In this document: piece by piece, positions 6,106 through 13,193 of the stretch | Layout: every line of letters starts with the position of its first letter | Position numbering within the stretch: the stretch's first letter is position 1 | DNA from: Nocardioidaceae bacterium | GTDB taxonomy: Bacteria > Actinomycetota > Actinomycetes > Propionibacteriales > Nocardioidaceae | Assembly (NCBI GenBank): GCA_013696365.1 | Contig: JACCYS010000066.1 | Span: forward strand, 1 to 13,503 | Reading direction: 5' to 3' | Length of the DNA stretch: 13,503 nucleotides | Position numbers and translations under genes: made by a program | The notes under the pieces: model-generated | Seen by the model: the letters and a program-made list of their open reading frames with translations, nothing else | Database searches by the model: none | Told to the model about the DNA's origin: nothing

Positions 6106-8133
6106 TCAGCGCCCGCCCCCGGGGGTCGGCGGCGCCGGGGACGCTCCAGGGCCGTCGCCACCGTGCCGGATGTCGCCACCATCGCCCGGCGCGAGCACGA
6201 CCGCACCCTCGGTCTCGGGGTGCACGCCGTTGGACGACGGGACCCGAACCGGCGGCTTGCTGGACGGCACACGCTCGGGGGAGCCGGTCCAGGCAGGTCG
6301 TCCGGAGCGACGCCGTAGCGCCTCGAACACCTCGGCGATCTCGTGTTGGTTCAGCGTCTCCTTCTCGAATAGCGCCAAGACCAGCTCGTCGAGCACGTCT
6401 CTGTTGTCGGCGAGGATGTCGAAGGCCTCCTGGTGCGCCTCAGTGACGAGCTTCTTGACCTCCTCGTCCACCATTGCGGCGATGTACTCGGAGTAGTTAC
6501 GGCTGTGCCCGAGATCCCGGCCGACGAACGGCTCGCTGTTTCCCTCGCCGAATTTGATGGCGCCCAACCGCTCGGTCATGCCGTACTCGGTGACCATCGC
6601 CCGAGCCAGCACAGTGGCCTTCTCGATGTCGTTGGCGGCACCGGTGGTGGGGTCGTGGAACACGAGCTCCTCAGCGGCCCGGCCGCCGAGCATGTACGCC
6701 AGCCGATCGAGCATTTCACTGCGGGTGGTGGAGTACTTGTCGTCGTCGGGCAGCACCATCGTGTACCCCAGTGCTCGGCCACGCGGCAGGATGGTGATTT
6801 TGCGCACCGGGTCGCTGCCGGGCAGGGCTGCGGCAACCAGCGCGTGGCCTCCCTCGTGGTAGGCGGTGATCTTCTTTTCCTGCTCGCTCATCAGTCGGCT
6901 GTGCTTCTGTGGCCCGGCGATGACCCGGTCGATGGCCTCGTCCAAAACCTTCTCGTCGATCATCTTCAAGTTCATCCGAGCGGTCAGCAAAGCGGCTTCG
7001 TTTAGCACGTTGGCGAGGTCGGCGCCGGTGAAACCGGGGGTGCGCCGGGCGACCGAGGCTAGGTCGACCCCGGGACCGATCGGCTTGCCGCGCCCGTGCA
7101 CCTCGAGGATCTTTCTGCGCCCGGCGAAGTCGGGAGACTCCACGCCGATCTGACGGTCGAAGCGGCCGGGACGCAGCAGCGCTGGGTCGAGCACATCGGG
7201 CCGGTTGGTGGCGGCGATCAGGATGACCCCGCCGCGTACGTCGAAGCCGTCCATCTCGACCAGCAGTTGGTTGAGTGTCTGCTCGCGCTCGTCGTGTCCG
7301 CCGCCCAGACCGGCGCCACGGTGTCTGCCGACGGCGTCGATCTCGTCGATGAACACGATCGCAGGGGCGTTCTCTTTGGCCTGCTCGAACAGGTCGCGCA
7401 CCCGGCTAGCACCGACACCGACGAACATCTCGACGAAGTCAGAGCCGGAGATGGAGTAGAACGGCACCCCGGCCTCGCCGGCCACCGCCCGGGCCAGCAG
7501 TGTCTTGCCGGTGCCCGGCTGACCGTAGAGCAGGACCCCTTTGGGGATCTTCGCTCCGACGGCCTGGAACTTGGCGGGCTCGGACAGGAACTCCTTGATC
7601 TCCTCAAGCTCCTCGACCGCCTCGCTGGCGCCGGCCACGTCGGAGAACGTGGTCTTGGGCATGTCTTTGGTGATCAACCGTGCCTTGGACTTGCCGAACT
7701 GCATGACCCGGCCGCCGCCGCCCTGCATCCGGCTGAACAAGAATACGAACAGCGCGACCAGTAGCAAGATGGGGAACAACGTCTGCAGCAGGCCGCCGAG
7801 CAGCCCGGGCGGGGTTGGGGCGTCGACCGCATAGCTGTCGATGTCGCCGGACTGGATCTGGTCGTCGACCTTCTGGACCAGGTCGAAACCTTGATCGGTC
7901 ACCCACTGGGCCCGGATCTGGGAGCCGTTGTCGAGGGTGATCTGGACCTCTTGGTCGCCGTCGACGAACAGCACGCTCTTAGCCGAGCCGTCCTCGATGG
8001 CGTCGACCGCCTCTGAGGTGTCGACCTGTTCGCCGGCGGTTTGGCCGTTGATGACAGACAGGATCGCGATGACGGTGAACACACCGAGCACGATCCACAG
8101 CCACGGTCCGCGGAAGATACGCTTGAAGTCCAT
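6106..8133 (-). CDS. ftsH: ATP-dependent zinc metalloprotease FtsH
   Basis: Membrane-anchored AAA+ protease degrading misfolded membrane proteins and regulators. 675 residues: helix 1 (11-29), extracytoplasmic region (30-110), helix 2 (113-134), AAA domain, M41 peptidase domain. Walker A is GQPGTGKT (204-211), with Gln where Pro is common; Walker B is VFIDEID (260-266); the SRH is TNRPDVLDPALLRPGRFDR (309-327) with arginine fingers 321 and 324. The zinc site is HEGGH (426-430), with Asp502 as likely third ligand. The tail after residue 608 is Pro/Gly/Ser-rich and repeats RVPSS (621-625, 630-634). Start: ATG at 8133; a strong AGGAGG lies 23 nt upstream with a hairpin between. An in-frame CTG at 8145 is an alternative. 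ftsH heads the ftsH-folE unit. Confidence 0.97.
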   Translation of the reverse strand: MDFKRIFRGPWLWIVLGVFTVIAILSVINGQTAGEQVDTSEAVDAIEDGSAKSVLFVDGDQEVQITLDNGSQIRAQWVTDQGFDLVQKVDDQIQSGDIDSYAVDAPTPPGLLGGLLQTLFPILLLVALFVFLFSRMQGGGGRVMQFGKSKARLITKDMPKTTFSDVAGASEAVEELEEIKEFLSEPAKFQAVGAKIPKGVLLYGQPGTGKTLLARAVAGEAGVPFYSISGSDFVEMFVGVGASRVRDLFEQAKENAPAIVFIDEIDAVGRHRGAGLGGGHDEREQTLNQLLVEMDGFDVRGGVILIAATNRPDVLDPALLRPGRFDRQIGVESPDFAGRRKILEVHGRGKPIGPGVDLASVARRTPGFTGADLANVLNEAALLTARMNLKMIDEKVLDEAIDRVIAGPQKHSRLMSEQEKKITAYHEGGHALVAAALPGSDPVRKITILPRGRALGYTMVLPDDDKYSTTRSEMLDRLAYMLGGRAAEELVFHDPTTGAANDIEKATVLARAMVTEYGMTERLGAIKFGEGNSEPFVGRDLGHSRNYSEYIAAMVDEEVKKLVTEAHQEAFDILADNRDVLDELVLALFEKETLNQHEIAEVFEALRRRSGRPAWTGSPERVPSSKPPVRVPSSNGVHPETEGAVVLAPGDGGDIRHGGDGPGASPAPPTPGGGR

Positions 8134-8138
8134 TGCTC

Positions 8139-8153
8139 GGGGCAGCGTGCCCC
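8139..8153 (-). promoter_or_regulatory. Perfect hairpin between the ftsH Shine-Dalgarno sequence and the start codon
   Basis: On the ftsH mRNA, GGGGCA (8153-8148) pairs perfectly with TGCCCC (8144-8139) around a CGC loop. It ends 5 nt before the ATG. Folded out, it shortens the distance between AGGAGG and ATG from 23 nt to about 8 nt, the normal spacing. Its role in ribosome placement or translational control is inferred; the structure and distances are read directly. Confidence 0.6.
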
Positions 8154-8156
8154 GTC

Positions 8157-8162
8157 CCTCCT
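8157..8162 (-). promoter_or_regulatory. Strong but distant Shine-Dalgarno sequence (AGGAGG) of ftsH
   Basis: AGGAGG is a full match to the core anti-SD complement. It ends 23 nt before the ftsH ATG, too far for ordinary use. No ATG, GTG or TTG lies 5-12 nt after it; only an in-frame CTG occurs 11 nt after it. See the intervening hairpin. Confidence 0.65.
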
Positions 8163-8171
8163 GATGTCCGA

Positions 8172-8200
8172 CGCCTACTCCGGGGGTTCGGAGCCGACAA
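8172..8200 (-). promoter_or_regulatory. Candidate SigA-type promoter for ftsH
   Basis: On the minus strand TTGTCG (8200-8195) and TAGGCG (8177-8172) are separated by 17 bp. The -35 is a fair match to TTGACN; the -10 begins with TA but lacks the final T. Transcription would start about 7 nt on, giving a leader of roughly 30 nt that contains the AGGAGG and the hairpin. The spacer holds a small inverted repeat (CTCCG/CGGAG). No CIRCE or HAIR heat-shock operator was seen. Confidence 0.3.
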
Positions 8201-8298
8201 CCCGACGGGTCGGGTGATCCTGCCAGTAGTGCAGAACGGTACCCGTCGGCGGATGGCAGCCACCGGGTGCGGCCTGCCTACGCTCAACGAGCGACCAC

Positions 8299-8318
8299 CC
8301 CGCGGATGTTCCCGCGGG
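8299..8318 (-). terminator. GC-rich hairpin downstream of hpt
   Basis: CCCGCGG (8299-8305) and CCGCGGG (8312-8318) form a perfect 7-bp stem with a 6-nt loop, 17 nt beyond the hpt stop. There is no T-run after it in the direction of transcription, but many actinobacterial terminators lack one. It could separate the dacB-tilS-hpt unit from ftsH. Confidence 0.45.
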
Positions 8319-8334
8319 CCCCGGTGATGTCCGC

Positions 8335-8886
8335 TCAGCTGTAGACGTGCGCGGCCAGGGTCGCGATGCTGCGCAGGTTTCGATAGCGCTCGGCATAGTC
8401 CAAGCCATAGCCGACGACGAACTCATCCGGGATGTCGAAGCCCACGTAGCGGACCTCGACGGCCATCTGCTGGGCGTCGGGTTTGCGCAGCAGAGTACAG
8501 ATCTCGACCGACGCCGGCCGTCGCGAGGTCAGGTTGCTCACCAGCCAGGACAACGTGAGGCCGGTGTCGATGATGTCTTCGACCACCACCACGTGCCGGT
8601 CGGTGATGTCGCTGTCGAGATCCTTGAGGATGCGCACCACTCCTGATGACGTCGTCCCGGAGCCGTAGGACGAGACCGCCATCCAGTCCATCTCCACATC
8701 ACGGTCCAGGCTGCGCGCCAGGTCAGCCATCATCATCACCGCTCCGCGAAGGACGCCCACCAGCAACAGGTCTTTGCCCTCGTAGTCGGCCTCTATGGTG
8801 CGGGCCAACTCCGCCAGTCGACGATGGATCTGCTCCTCGCTGACCAGCACCCGGTCAAGGTCGCTTGCCAGGTGCTCTGCGTCCAC
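8335..8886 (-). CDS. hpt: Hypoxanthine-guanine phosphoribosyltransferase
   Basis: Purine salvage: transfers phosphoribose from PRPP to hypoxanthine or guanine. 183 residues, the usual length. The PRPP loop is VVVVEDIIDTGLTL (99-112), with the acidic pair Glu103-Asp104 and Asp107. Other blocks are GVLRGAVMMMADLAR (44-58), VSSYGSGTTSSGVVRI (71-86), LLRKPDA (132-138) with the purine-contact Lys135, and FDIPDEFVVGYGLDYAERYR (150-169). The GTG start at 8886 lies 5 nt beyond the tilS stop; no standard Shine-Dalgarno sequence is seen, only GGGGGTG about 15 nt upstream inside a small palindrome. Immediately follows tilS and precedes ftsH, an order shared with Firmicutes. Confidence 0.96.
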   Translation of the reverse strand: MDAEHLASDLDRVLVSEEQIHRRLAELARTIEADYEGKDLLLVGVLRGAVMMMADLARSLDRDVEMDWMAVSSYGSGTTSSGVVRILKDLDSDITDRHVVVVEDIIDTGLTLSWLVSNLTSRRPASVEICTLLRKPDAQQMAVEVRYVGFDIPDEFVVGYGLDYAERYRNLRSIATLAAHVYS

Positions 8887-8891
8887 CCGCG

Positions 8892-9959
8892 TCAGGGTGT
8901 CACACCCCCGTCGGTGAACTGCAACTCGTCGCCGACCCGTAGGGCGCGGACCCGGCCGGGTAGGTCCAGCCCACGCTGCCCATGCCAGCCGGTGATGAGC
9001 CGGTCGATCGCCTGCACATGGCCGTGGGTGAGATCGGTGGCCGGGGCTCCGGCTGTGAGCGCAGCGAGCCGCAACACTCGCCGCCGGACTGCTGCGTGCT
9101 CGGCTGCGAGCGGCGCCACGTGCAGCACCACCTGCCGCTCACCGGACTGCGGATCGGCAGTGCGGACGCGGACCCGACGAAAGCTGTCGACGGCCAGAGT
9201 GTCCAGCAGGTCGGCGTCGTCACGCAGCATGTCTGTGGTGCGAGCCAGTGCCTCACCGACCCCGGGGCCGAGCTCACGTTCCAGCAACGGCAGCAGGTCG
9301 AGCCGTACCCGGTTGCGTAGGTAGGCACGGTCGCTGTTGTGCGGATCGATCCACGGGGTCAGGCCGAGTGCGACGCAGATCGCGTGTGTGTCGGCGCGGG
9401 TGAGATGCAGCAACGGCCGCAGCAACAGGCAGGCGGGCCCCCCGCCGCCTGCGGTCTGGTGCTGCTCGACCATCGGGGCCATCCCTGCGAGGGATCGCGC
9501 TCCGGACCCTCGGGCGAGACCCAGCAGCGCGCTCTCAGCCTGGTCGTCTCGGGTGTGGCCCACCAGCACAGCAGCCGCACCCAGCTTTCGTGCGTGCTCG
9601 GACAGCGCCTGATATCGGGCGTGGCGAGCGGCAGCCTCCGGGCCTTGCGCGACGGCGGCGGTCACTTGCACGCGCACCGTCAGTGCCGGGTCGGCGCCGA
9701 GTCGTGCCGCTTGCTCTGCTGCTGCGGAGGCGACACCGGCGGATCCGTTTTGCAGCGCGTGATCGACGGTGACGGCGCCCCAACGCCAGTTGTCGCGTGC
9801 GGCGACGAAGGCGGTGGCAGCGGCGAGCGCAAGCGAGTCCGCTCCGCCGGACACCCCCACCAAAAGCAACCGGTCCGGCGATTCCACGCGGACCCCCGAC
9901 AGGGCCGCACGGACCGCTGCCCGTGCCCGCGCCACCGCCGGATCAAGACGACCACCCAC
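8892..9959 (-). CDS. tilS: tRNA(Ile)-lysidine synthetase
   Basis: Uses ATP and lysine to change C34 of the CAU-anticodon tRNA-Ile to lysidine, so that it reads AUA. 355 residues from the GTG at 9959. The N-type ATP pyrophosphatase loop is VGVSGGADSLAL (34-45); VTVDHALQ (64-71), GPEAAARHARYQAL (106-119), LVGHTRDDQAES (132-143), LLGLARGSGARSLAGM (145-160) and DPHNSDRAYLRNRVR (205-219) are family blocks. The frame is open upstream to 10052; other possible starts are GTG at 9995 and a CTG at 9980 that overlaps the preceding stop as CTGA. I chose 9959 because related proteins start near the motif xDPAVAxxRxAV. No start has a good Shine-Dalgarno sequence, so the N-terminus is uncertain. Confidence 0.93.
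   Translation of the reverse strand: MGGRLDPAVARARAAVRAALSGVRVESPDRLLLVGVSGGADSLALAAATAFVAARDNWRWGAVTVDHALQNGSAGVASAAAEQAARLGADPALTVRVQVTAAVAQGPEAAARHARYQALSEHARKLGAAAVLVGHTRDDQAESALLGLARGSGARSLAGMAPMVEQHQTAGGGGPACLLLRPLLHLTRADTHAICVALGLTPWIDPHNSDRAYLRNRVRLDLLPLLERELGPGVGEALARTTDMLRDDADLLDTLAVDSFRRVRVRTADPQSGERQVVLHVAPLAAEHAAVRRRVLRLAALTAGAPATDLTHGHVQAIDRLITGWHGQRGLDLPGRVRALRVGDELQFTDGGVTP
8895..8907. repeat. 13-bp palindrome at the tilS/hpt junction
   Basis: GGGTGT-C-ACACCC is a perfect dyad within the last codons of tilS, ending 8 nt before the hpt GTG. In the hpt mRNA it can fold as GGGUG-UGA-CACCC and would enclose the only SD-like run, GGGGGUG. It could be an operator half-site pair, a translational hairpin or chance in GC-rich DNA. 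Confidence 0.4.
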
Positions 9960-9976
9960 AGCTGCCGGCCACTCGC

Positions 9977-11047
9977 TCAGAGCACTCGCCGGCACCAGTG
10001 CGCAGGGTCGGCGATCTCGGCTGCGGTGGGCAGATGCTCCGGGGAGGTCCACACGGCTGAGAAGCCGTCGTGCCCGGCCCGGTCGATGACAGCACGGACG
10101 AACGCGGCGCCGTCACGATATTGCCGCATCTTGGCCTCGAGGCCGAGCAGCCGTCGCACGGTCCGGTCGATGGGGCCACGACCTTTGCGACGCTTGCCTA
10201 GGCGCTCGCGCATGGTCGCCACACTCGGCACCACCTCGGGACCGACCCCATCCATCACGACGTCGGCGTGCCCCTCGAGAAGGGACATGACAGCGGTGAT
10301 GCGCTCCACCACCAGCCGCTGCTCGTCGGACTGCATCAGGTCGAGCAGCGACGCCTCCTCCTCCCCCCTGACCAGCCGCCACACCAGGCCCAGCCCGTCA
10401 TCCACCACCTTGACCAGGTCGGCACCCTGCAGGTCCGCAGACTCGGCAAGAGTGGCGACCTGGTTGCGGATGTGGTCGGCAAGCCACGGCACCCCGCCGA
10501 ACTGCAGTCGGTGGGTCTCCTCATGCAGGCAGACCCACAGCCGGAAGTCGGCGGGCGGCACATCCAGCTCGCGTTCGGCGGCCACGATGTTGGGGGCGAC
10601 GAGCAGCAGCCGTCCCGCTGGCTCGTTGAACGGGTCGAACTGGCCGAGCACCTTGTTGGACAGGAACGCCAGCATGGCGCCTACCTCGAGCCCGGTCACG
10701 TGCGCACCGGCCATCCGCGCAAGCGGCGAGACCCCCTTGGCCTCAGCGAGCCGCTGCTCCAGCGGACCGGCCAGCACCGCGAAGCCCTCGACCGCGGCTT
10801 TGATCCAACTTGGACGGTCGACGACGAGGACCGGTGTGCGAGTGGGGTCGGCGTGCAGACCGGTGAAGTCCGAGACGTGGGTGCGGGCACGCTCCGCGGC
10901 GGCATGCAGACCGGCCACCGCGTCGGCGGCCTGCTCGGCAGACACCGTGGGCCCAGGCTGGACGAAGGACTGCCCGGTCTTGACCGCGATACTCCAGTCG
11001 ATGGCAGAGCGTCGGCGTGGCATGACGACAACCGTACGGCCAGCCAT
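9977..11047 (-). CDS. DUF2342 zinc-dependent metalloprotease-like protein
   Basis: 356 residues with the zincin motif HEETH (175-179, in RLWVCLHEETHRLQF) and a downstream SLLEGHADVVMD (255-266), whose Glu258 and/or His260 may complete the metal site. Further family blocks are FVQPGP (28-33), LLLVAPNIVAAERELDVP (147-164) and the C-terminal QYRDGAAFVRAV (309-320). These match the actinobacterial DUF2342 family, annotated as putative hydrolase or coenzyme F420 biosynthesis-associated protein; no substrate is established. No signal peptide or membrane helix is seen, so it is probably cytoplasmic. Start: ATG at 11047, with ATG at 11023 (MPRRRSAIDWS) possible. It lies 21 nt after dacB and 17 nt before the chosen tilS start. 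Confidence 0.9.
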   Translation of the reverse strand: MAGRTVVVMPRRRSAIDWSIAVKTGQSFVQPGPTVSAEQAADAVAGLHAAAERARTHVSDFTGLHADPTRTPVLVVDRPSWIKAAVEGFAVLAGPLEQRLAEAKGVSPLARMAGAHVTGLEVGAMLAFLSNKVLGQFDPFNEPAGRLLLVAPNIVAAERELDVPPADFRLWVCLHEETHRLQFGGVPWLADHIRNQVATLAESADLQGADLVKVVDDGLGLVWRLVRGEEEASLLDLMQSDEQRLVVERITAVMSLLEGHADVVMDGVGPEVVPSVATMRERLGKRRKGRGPIDRTVRRLLGLEAKMRQYRDGAAFVRAVIDRAGHDGFSAVWTSPEHLPTAAEIADPAHWCRRVL

Positions 11048-11068
11048 CCGGCCCGGCCTGTCCAGACC

Positions 11069-12607
11069 TCAGCCGGTGCAACCGCACGCGGCCAGAGCCG
11101 CGGCGAGTTGATCGATCTGCTGGCGGGCGTCCAGGTTGTCCCGCAACCGCACTCGGTCTGTCAGCGCCGCGAAGCCAAGCAGGGTGCCGTCCCGGGTGAC
11201 GACGGTGCCGGCGAGGGCGTGCACCTGCTGCAGGGTACCGGTCTTCGCACGGACGAGCCCCCGTCCGGAGGTTGAGACCGCGTCCATGAAGCGGGGGCGC
11301 AGGCTGCCGGTGAAGCCCGCCACCGGCAAGCCTGTGGTGATGACCCGCAGGTCGGGATGGTCGGCGTCTGCGCCCAGTGTCAGCACTGCCAGCAACGAGT
11401 CCAGACCGACCCGGTTTGAGCGGGACAGCCCGCTGCCGTCGTCCATGGTGAGGTCGGTGACTGGGACACCGAGCTCGTCGAGGACGGCGCGAGCACCGGC
11501 GGCACCACCAGCGAACGACCCTGCCCGGCCGGTAGCTAGCCCAACGTGGCGCAACAAGATCTCGGCGCCCTCGTTGTCGCTGACCTGCACGATGTGCTCG
11601 ACGACGTCCTCGAGCGCTGCTCCGCGGCCCACTGCGATCTCCTCGGACCCGCTCGGCACCCGCAGCTTGACCGGCTCACCGCCGGTGATGCGCACACCGC
11701 TGGCCGTGAGCGCCTGCCCGAAGGCGTTCGCGGCAGCTCGGGCGGGGTCGGCCCCAGAACCAAATGCGCCGCCGTCGACCTGTAGGGCTGAGACAGGGCT
11801 GACTACGCCGTCTGGCACGTAGCCGGATTCCCACGTGCGGGCTTCAGCGAGGCCGGTGAACATGCCTGCGTCATAGCCGAGGCGTATCTGGCGCACCCCG
11901 TCGGCCCGCAACTCCCTGGCCGAATCAGCAGCAAGCGCGGCCAGAGTCGCGCCACGGGGGTAGCCCCGCAATTCAGCCGCAGCGGGTGTGCTGGCGAGCA
12001 ACGGGTCACCGCCGCCGATGAGTGCCAGCGTCGGCCTGCGGGCCGGCCGGGAACGTGCTTGAACGACCGACGTCTCGAAACGGTGGTCATCGCCGAGCTC
12101 GGACAGCGCGGCGGTTGCGGTGAGCAGCTTCAGCGAGGACGCCGAGGTGAATGGTCCCTTCGCGCCGGCTCTGAGCACGTCTTCGTCGCGACCCAGGTCA
12201 CGAACGAGCAACCCGGTGTGTCGTCGCAGGTCAGGATCCTTGAGCAGTGGCCGGAGTGCGCCCCGCAGCGCCTGCCGGTCGAGCGACGGGCCGCTGGGGC
12301 TGGACAGCACCGGGGAGGGTTCGACCGGTGGCGGCAACCTGAGGTCGGCGAGCAGCGTCGTGTCGCCTGACTGCGAACGCGTCGCTGCCGGCTCGGTTTG
12401 GCTTGTGCTCGCCGACTCCGAACCGGCTGAAGCGCTGGGGATGTTGCCGACACGGGGGGTGGCTTCGGGGTCCTCTTGGCTGGCAGCCGGCCGGCCGGTC
12501 AGCTCGCCGTCTGGGCCAAGCACCAGCCAGAGCGCAAAAAGCCCTGCTCCGAGGGTTGCCAGCATCGCCAAGGCTCCGACGACAACCCGCACCGGTGAAC
12601 GATGCAT
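11069..12607 (-). CDS. dacB: D-alanyl-D-alanine carboxypeptidase/endopeptidase (PBP4, peptidase S13)
   Basis: Trims or cleaves peptidoglycan stem peptides outside the membrane. 512 residues: an N-terminal signal anchor or signal peptide (about 8-31), a Ser/Thr/Pro-rich linker (about 40-110), then the S13 domain. The three penicillin-binding motifs are present: SSLK (157-160, nucleophile Ser157), SDN (343-345) and KTG (455-457). The inserted region typical of PBP4 lies between the first two motifs, and a VDGGAFGSG segment (277-285) and TMDDGSGLSRSN (387-398) also fit the family. The ATG at 12607 has a good Shine-Dalgarno sequence (GGGGGAG, 4 nt upstream). dacB is divergent from ppa and heads the dacB-DUF2342-tilS-hpt series. 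Confidence 0.95.
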   Translation of the reverse strand: MHRSPVRVVVGALAMLATLGAGLFALWLVLGPDGELTGRPAASQEDPEATPRVGNIPSASAGSESASTSQTEPAATRSQSGDTTLLADLRLPPPVEPSPVLSSPSGPSLDRQALRGALRPLLKDPDLRRHTGLLVRDLGRDEDVLRAGAKGPFTSASSLKLLTATAALSELGDDHRFETSVVQARSRPARRPTLALIGGGDPLLASTPAAAELRGYPRGATLAALAADSARELRADGVRQIRLGYDAGMFTGLAEARTWESGYVPDGVVSPVSALQVDGGAFGSGADPARAAANAFGQALTASGVRITGGEPVKLRVPSGSEEIAVGRGAALEDVVEHIVQVSDNEGAEILLRHVGLATGRAGSFAGGAAGARAVLDELGVPVTDLTMDDGSGLSRSNRVGLDSLLAVLTLGADADHPDLRVITTGLPVAGFTGSLRPRFMDAVSTSGRGLVRAKTGTLQQVHALAGTVVTRDGTLLGFAALTDRVRLRDNLDARQQIDQLAAALAACGCTG

Positions 12608-12611
12608 CTGA

Positions 12612-12618
12612 CTCCCCC
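12612..12618 (-). promoter_or_regulatory. Shine-Dalgarno sequence of dacB
   Basis: GGGGGAG on the minus strand, 4 nt before the ATG at 12607. It lies in the 71-bp spacer between divergent dacB and ppa, which must also hold both promoters; TAGTCT on the minus strand (12650-12645) fits a -10 box for dacB, but no convincing -35 was found. Confidence 0.55.
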
Positions 12619-12665
12619 GTCCCGCCGTTGGTCATCGATGCGAGAGACTACCGACAGCCCCCGGC

Positions 12666-12673
12666 AGAGGAGA
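12666..12673 (+). promoter_or_regulatory. Shine-Dalgarno sequence of ppa
   Basis: AGAGGAGA contains GGAG ending 6 nt before the GTG at 12679. It decides the start: the frame is open well upstream, into the region antisense to dacB, but this is the only candidate with a ribosome site, and the protein then begins as other family members do. Confidence 0.75.
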
Positions 12674-12678
12674 CGATC

Positions 12679-13176
12679 GTGCAGTTCGATGTAACCGTGG
12701 AGATCCCCAAAGGGGAGCGCAACAAGTACGAGGTCGACCACTCGACGGGCCGCATCCGGCTGGACCGGACCCTGTTCACTGCAACCCAGTATCCGGCCGA
12801 CTACGGGTTCATCGAGGACACCCTTGGCCTCGACTCAGACCCGCTGGACGCGCTCGTGCTGCTCTCCGAGCCCACCTTCCCCGGGTGCCTTATCAAGTGT
12901 CGCGCCATCGGCATGTTCCGGATGACTGACGAGGCCGGCGGTGACGACAAGGTGATGTGCGTGCCGTCGGCCGATCCCCGCCAGGAACACCTCCGCGACA
13001 TCCATCACATGCCTGAGTTCGACCGGTTGGAGATCCAGCACTTCTTCGAGGTCTACAAGGAACTGGAGCCGGGCAAGTCCGTCGAGGGCGCGACCTGGGT
13101 TGGCCGGTCCGCGGCCGAGGACGAGATCCGGGCCTCTCAGGAACGTTTCCAGGAGACGGGCCACAAGACTGAGTAG
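12679..13176 (+). CDS. ppa: Inorganic pyrophosphatase (family I)
   Basis: Hydrolyses pyrophosphate to two phosphates in the cytosol, pulling biosynthetic reactions forward. 165 residues, the normal bacterial length. The family signature DSDPLDA is at 52-58, with the metal-binding aspartates; other blocks are VTVEIPKGERNKYEVD (5-20), RTLFTATQYPADYGFIEDT (30-48), GGDDKVMCVP (87-96) and HFFEVYKELEPGK (121-133). The GTG start at 12679 is set by the AGAGGAGA ribosome site. The gene is divergent from dacB and converges on the NlpC/P60 gene, with 15 bp between stop codons. Confidence 0.97.
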   Translation: MQFDVTVEIPKGERNKYEVDHSTGRIRLDRTLFTATQYPADYGFIEDTLGLDSDPLDALVLLSEPTFPGCLIKCRAIGMFRMTDEAGGDDKVMCVPSADPRQEHLRDIHHMPEFDRLEIQHFFEVYKELEPGKSVEGATWVGRSAAEDEIRASQERFQETGHKTE

Positions 13177-13193
13177 CGGCGTCGCAGCGACTC
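13171..13193. terminator. Weak hairpin across the convergent ppa and NlpC/P60 ends
   Basis: GAGTAGCGG (13171-13179) pairs with CAGCGACTC (13185-13193) at seven of nine positions around a 5-nt loop, and covers the ppa stop and part of the opposing one. It may act as a bidirectional terminator; no T-run is present, so support is modest. Confidence 0.3.

Noticed and set aside
5570..6496. 308-residue plus-strand open frame across folE and the 3' end of ftsH
   Set aside because: Antisense to folE, whose zinc and catalytic residues are intact.
8134..8334. CIRCE or HAIR heat-shock operator upstream of ftsH
   Set aside because: Neither TTAGCACTC/GAGTGCTAA nor CTTGAGT/ACTCAAG arms were found; the inverted repeats seen are short GC-rich hairpins.
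9339..11111. 590-residue plus-strand open frame antisense to tilS and the DUF2342 gene
   Set aside because: Composition is Arg/Ser/Pro/Thr-rich with no domain, as expected for a shadow frame in GC-rich DNA; both minus-strand genes here have clear catalytic motifs.
12403..12678. Upstream extension of the ppa frame
   Set aside because: Antisense to the dacB N-terminus; ppa has a good ribosome site and a family-typical N-terminus at 12679.
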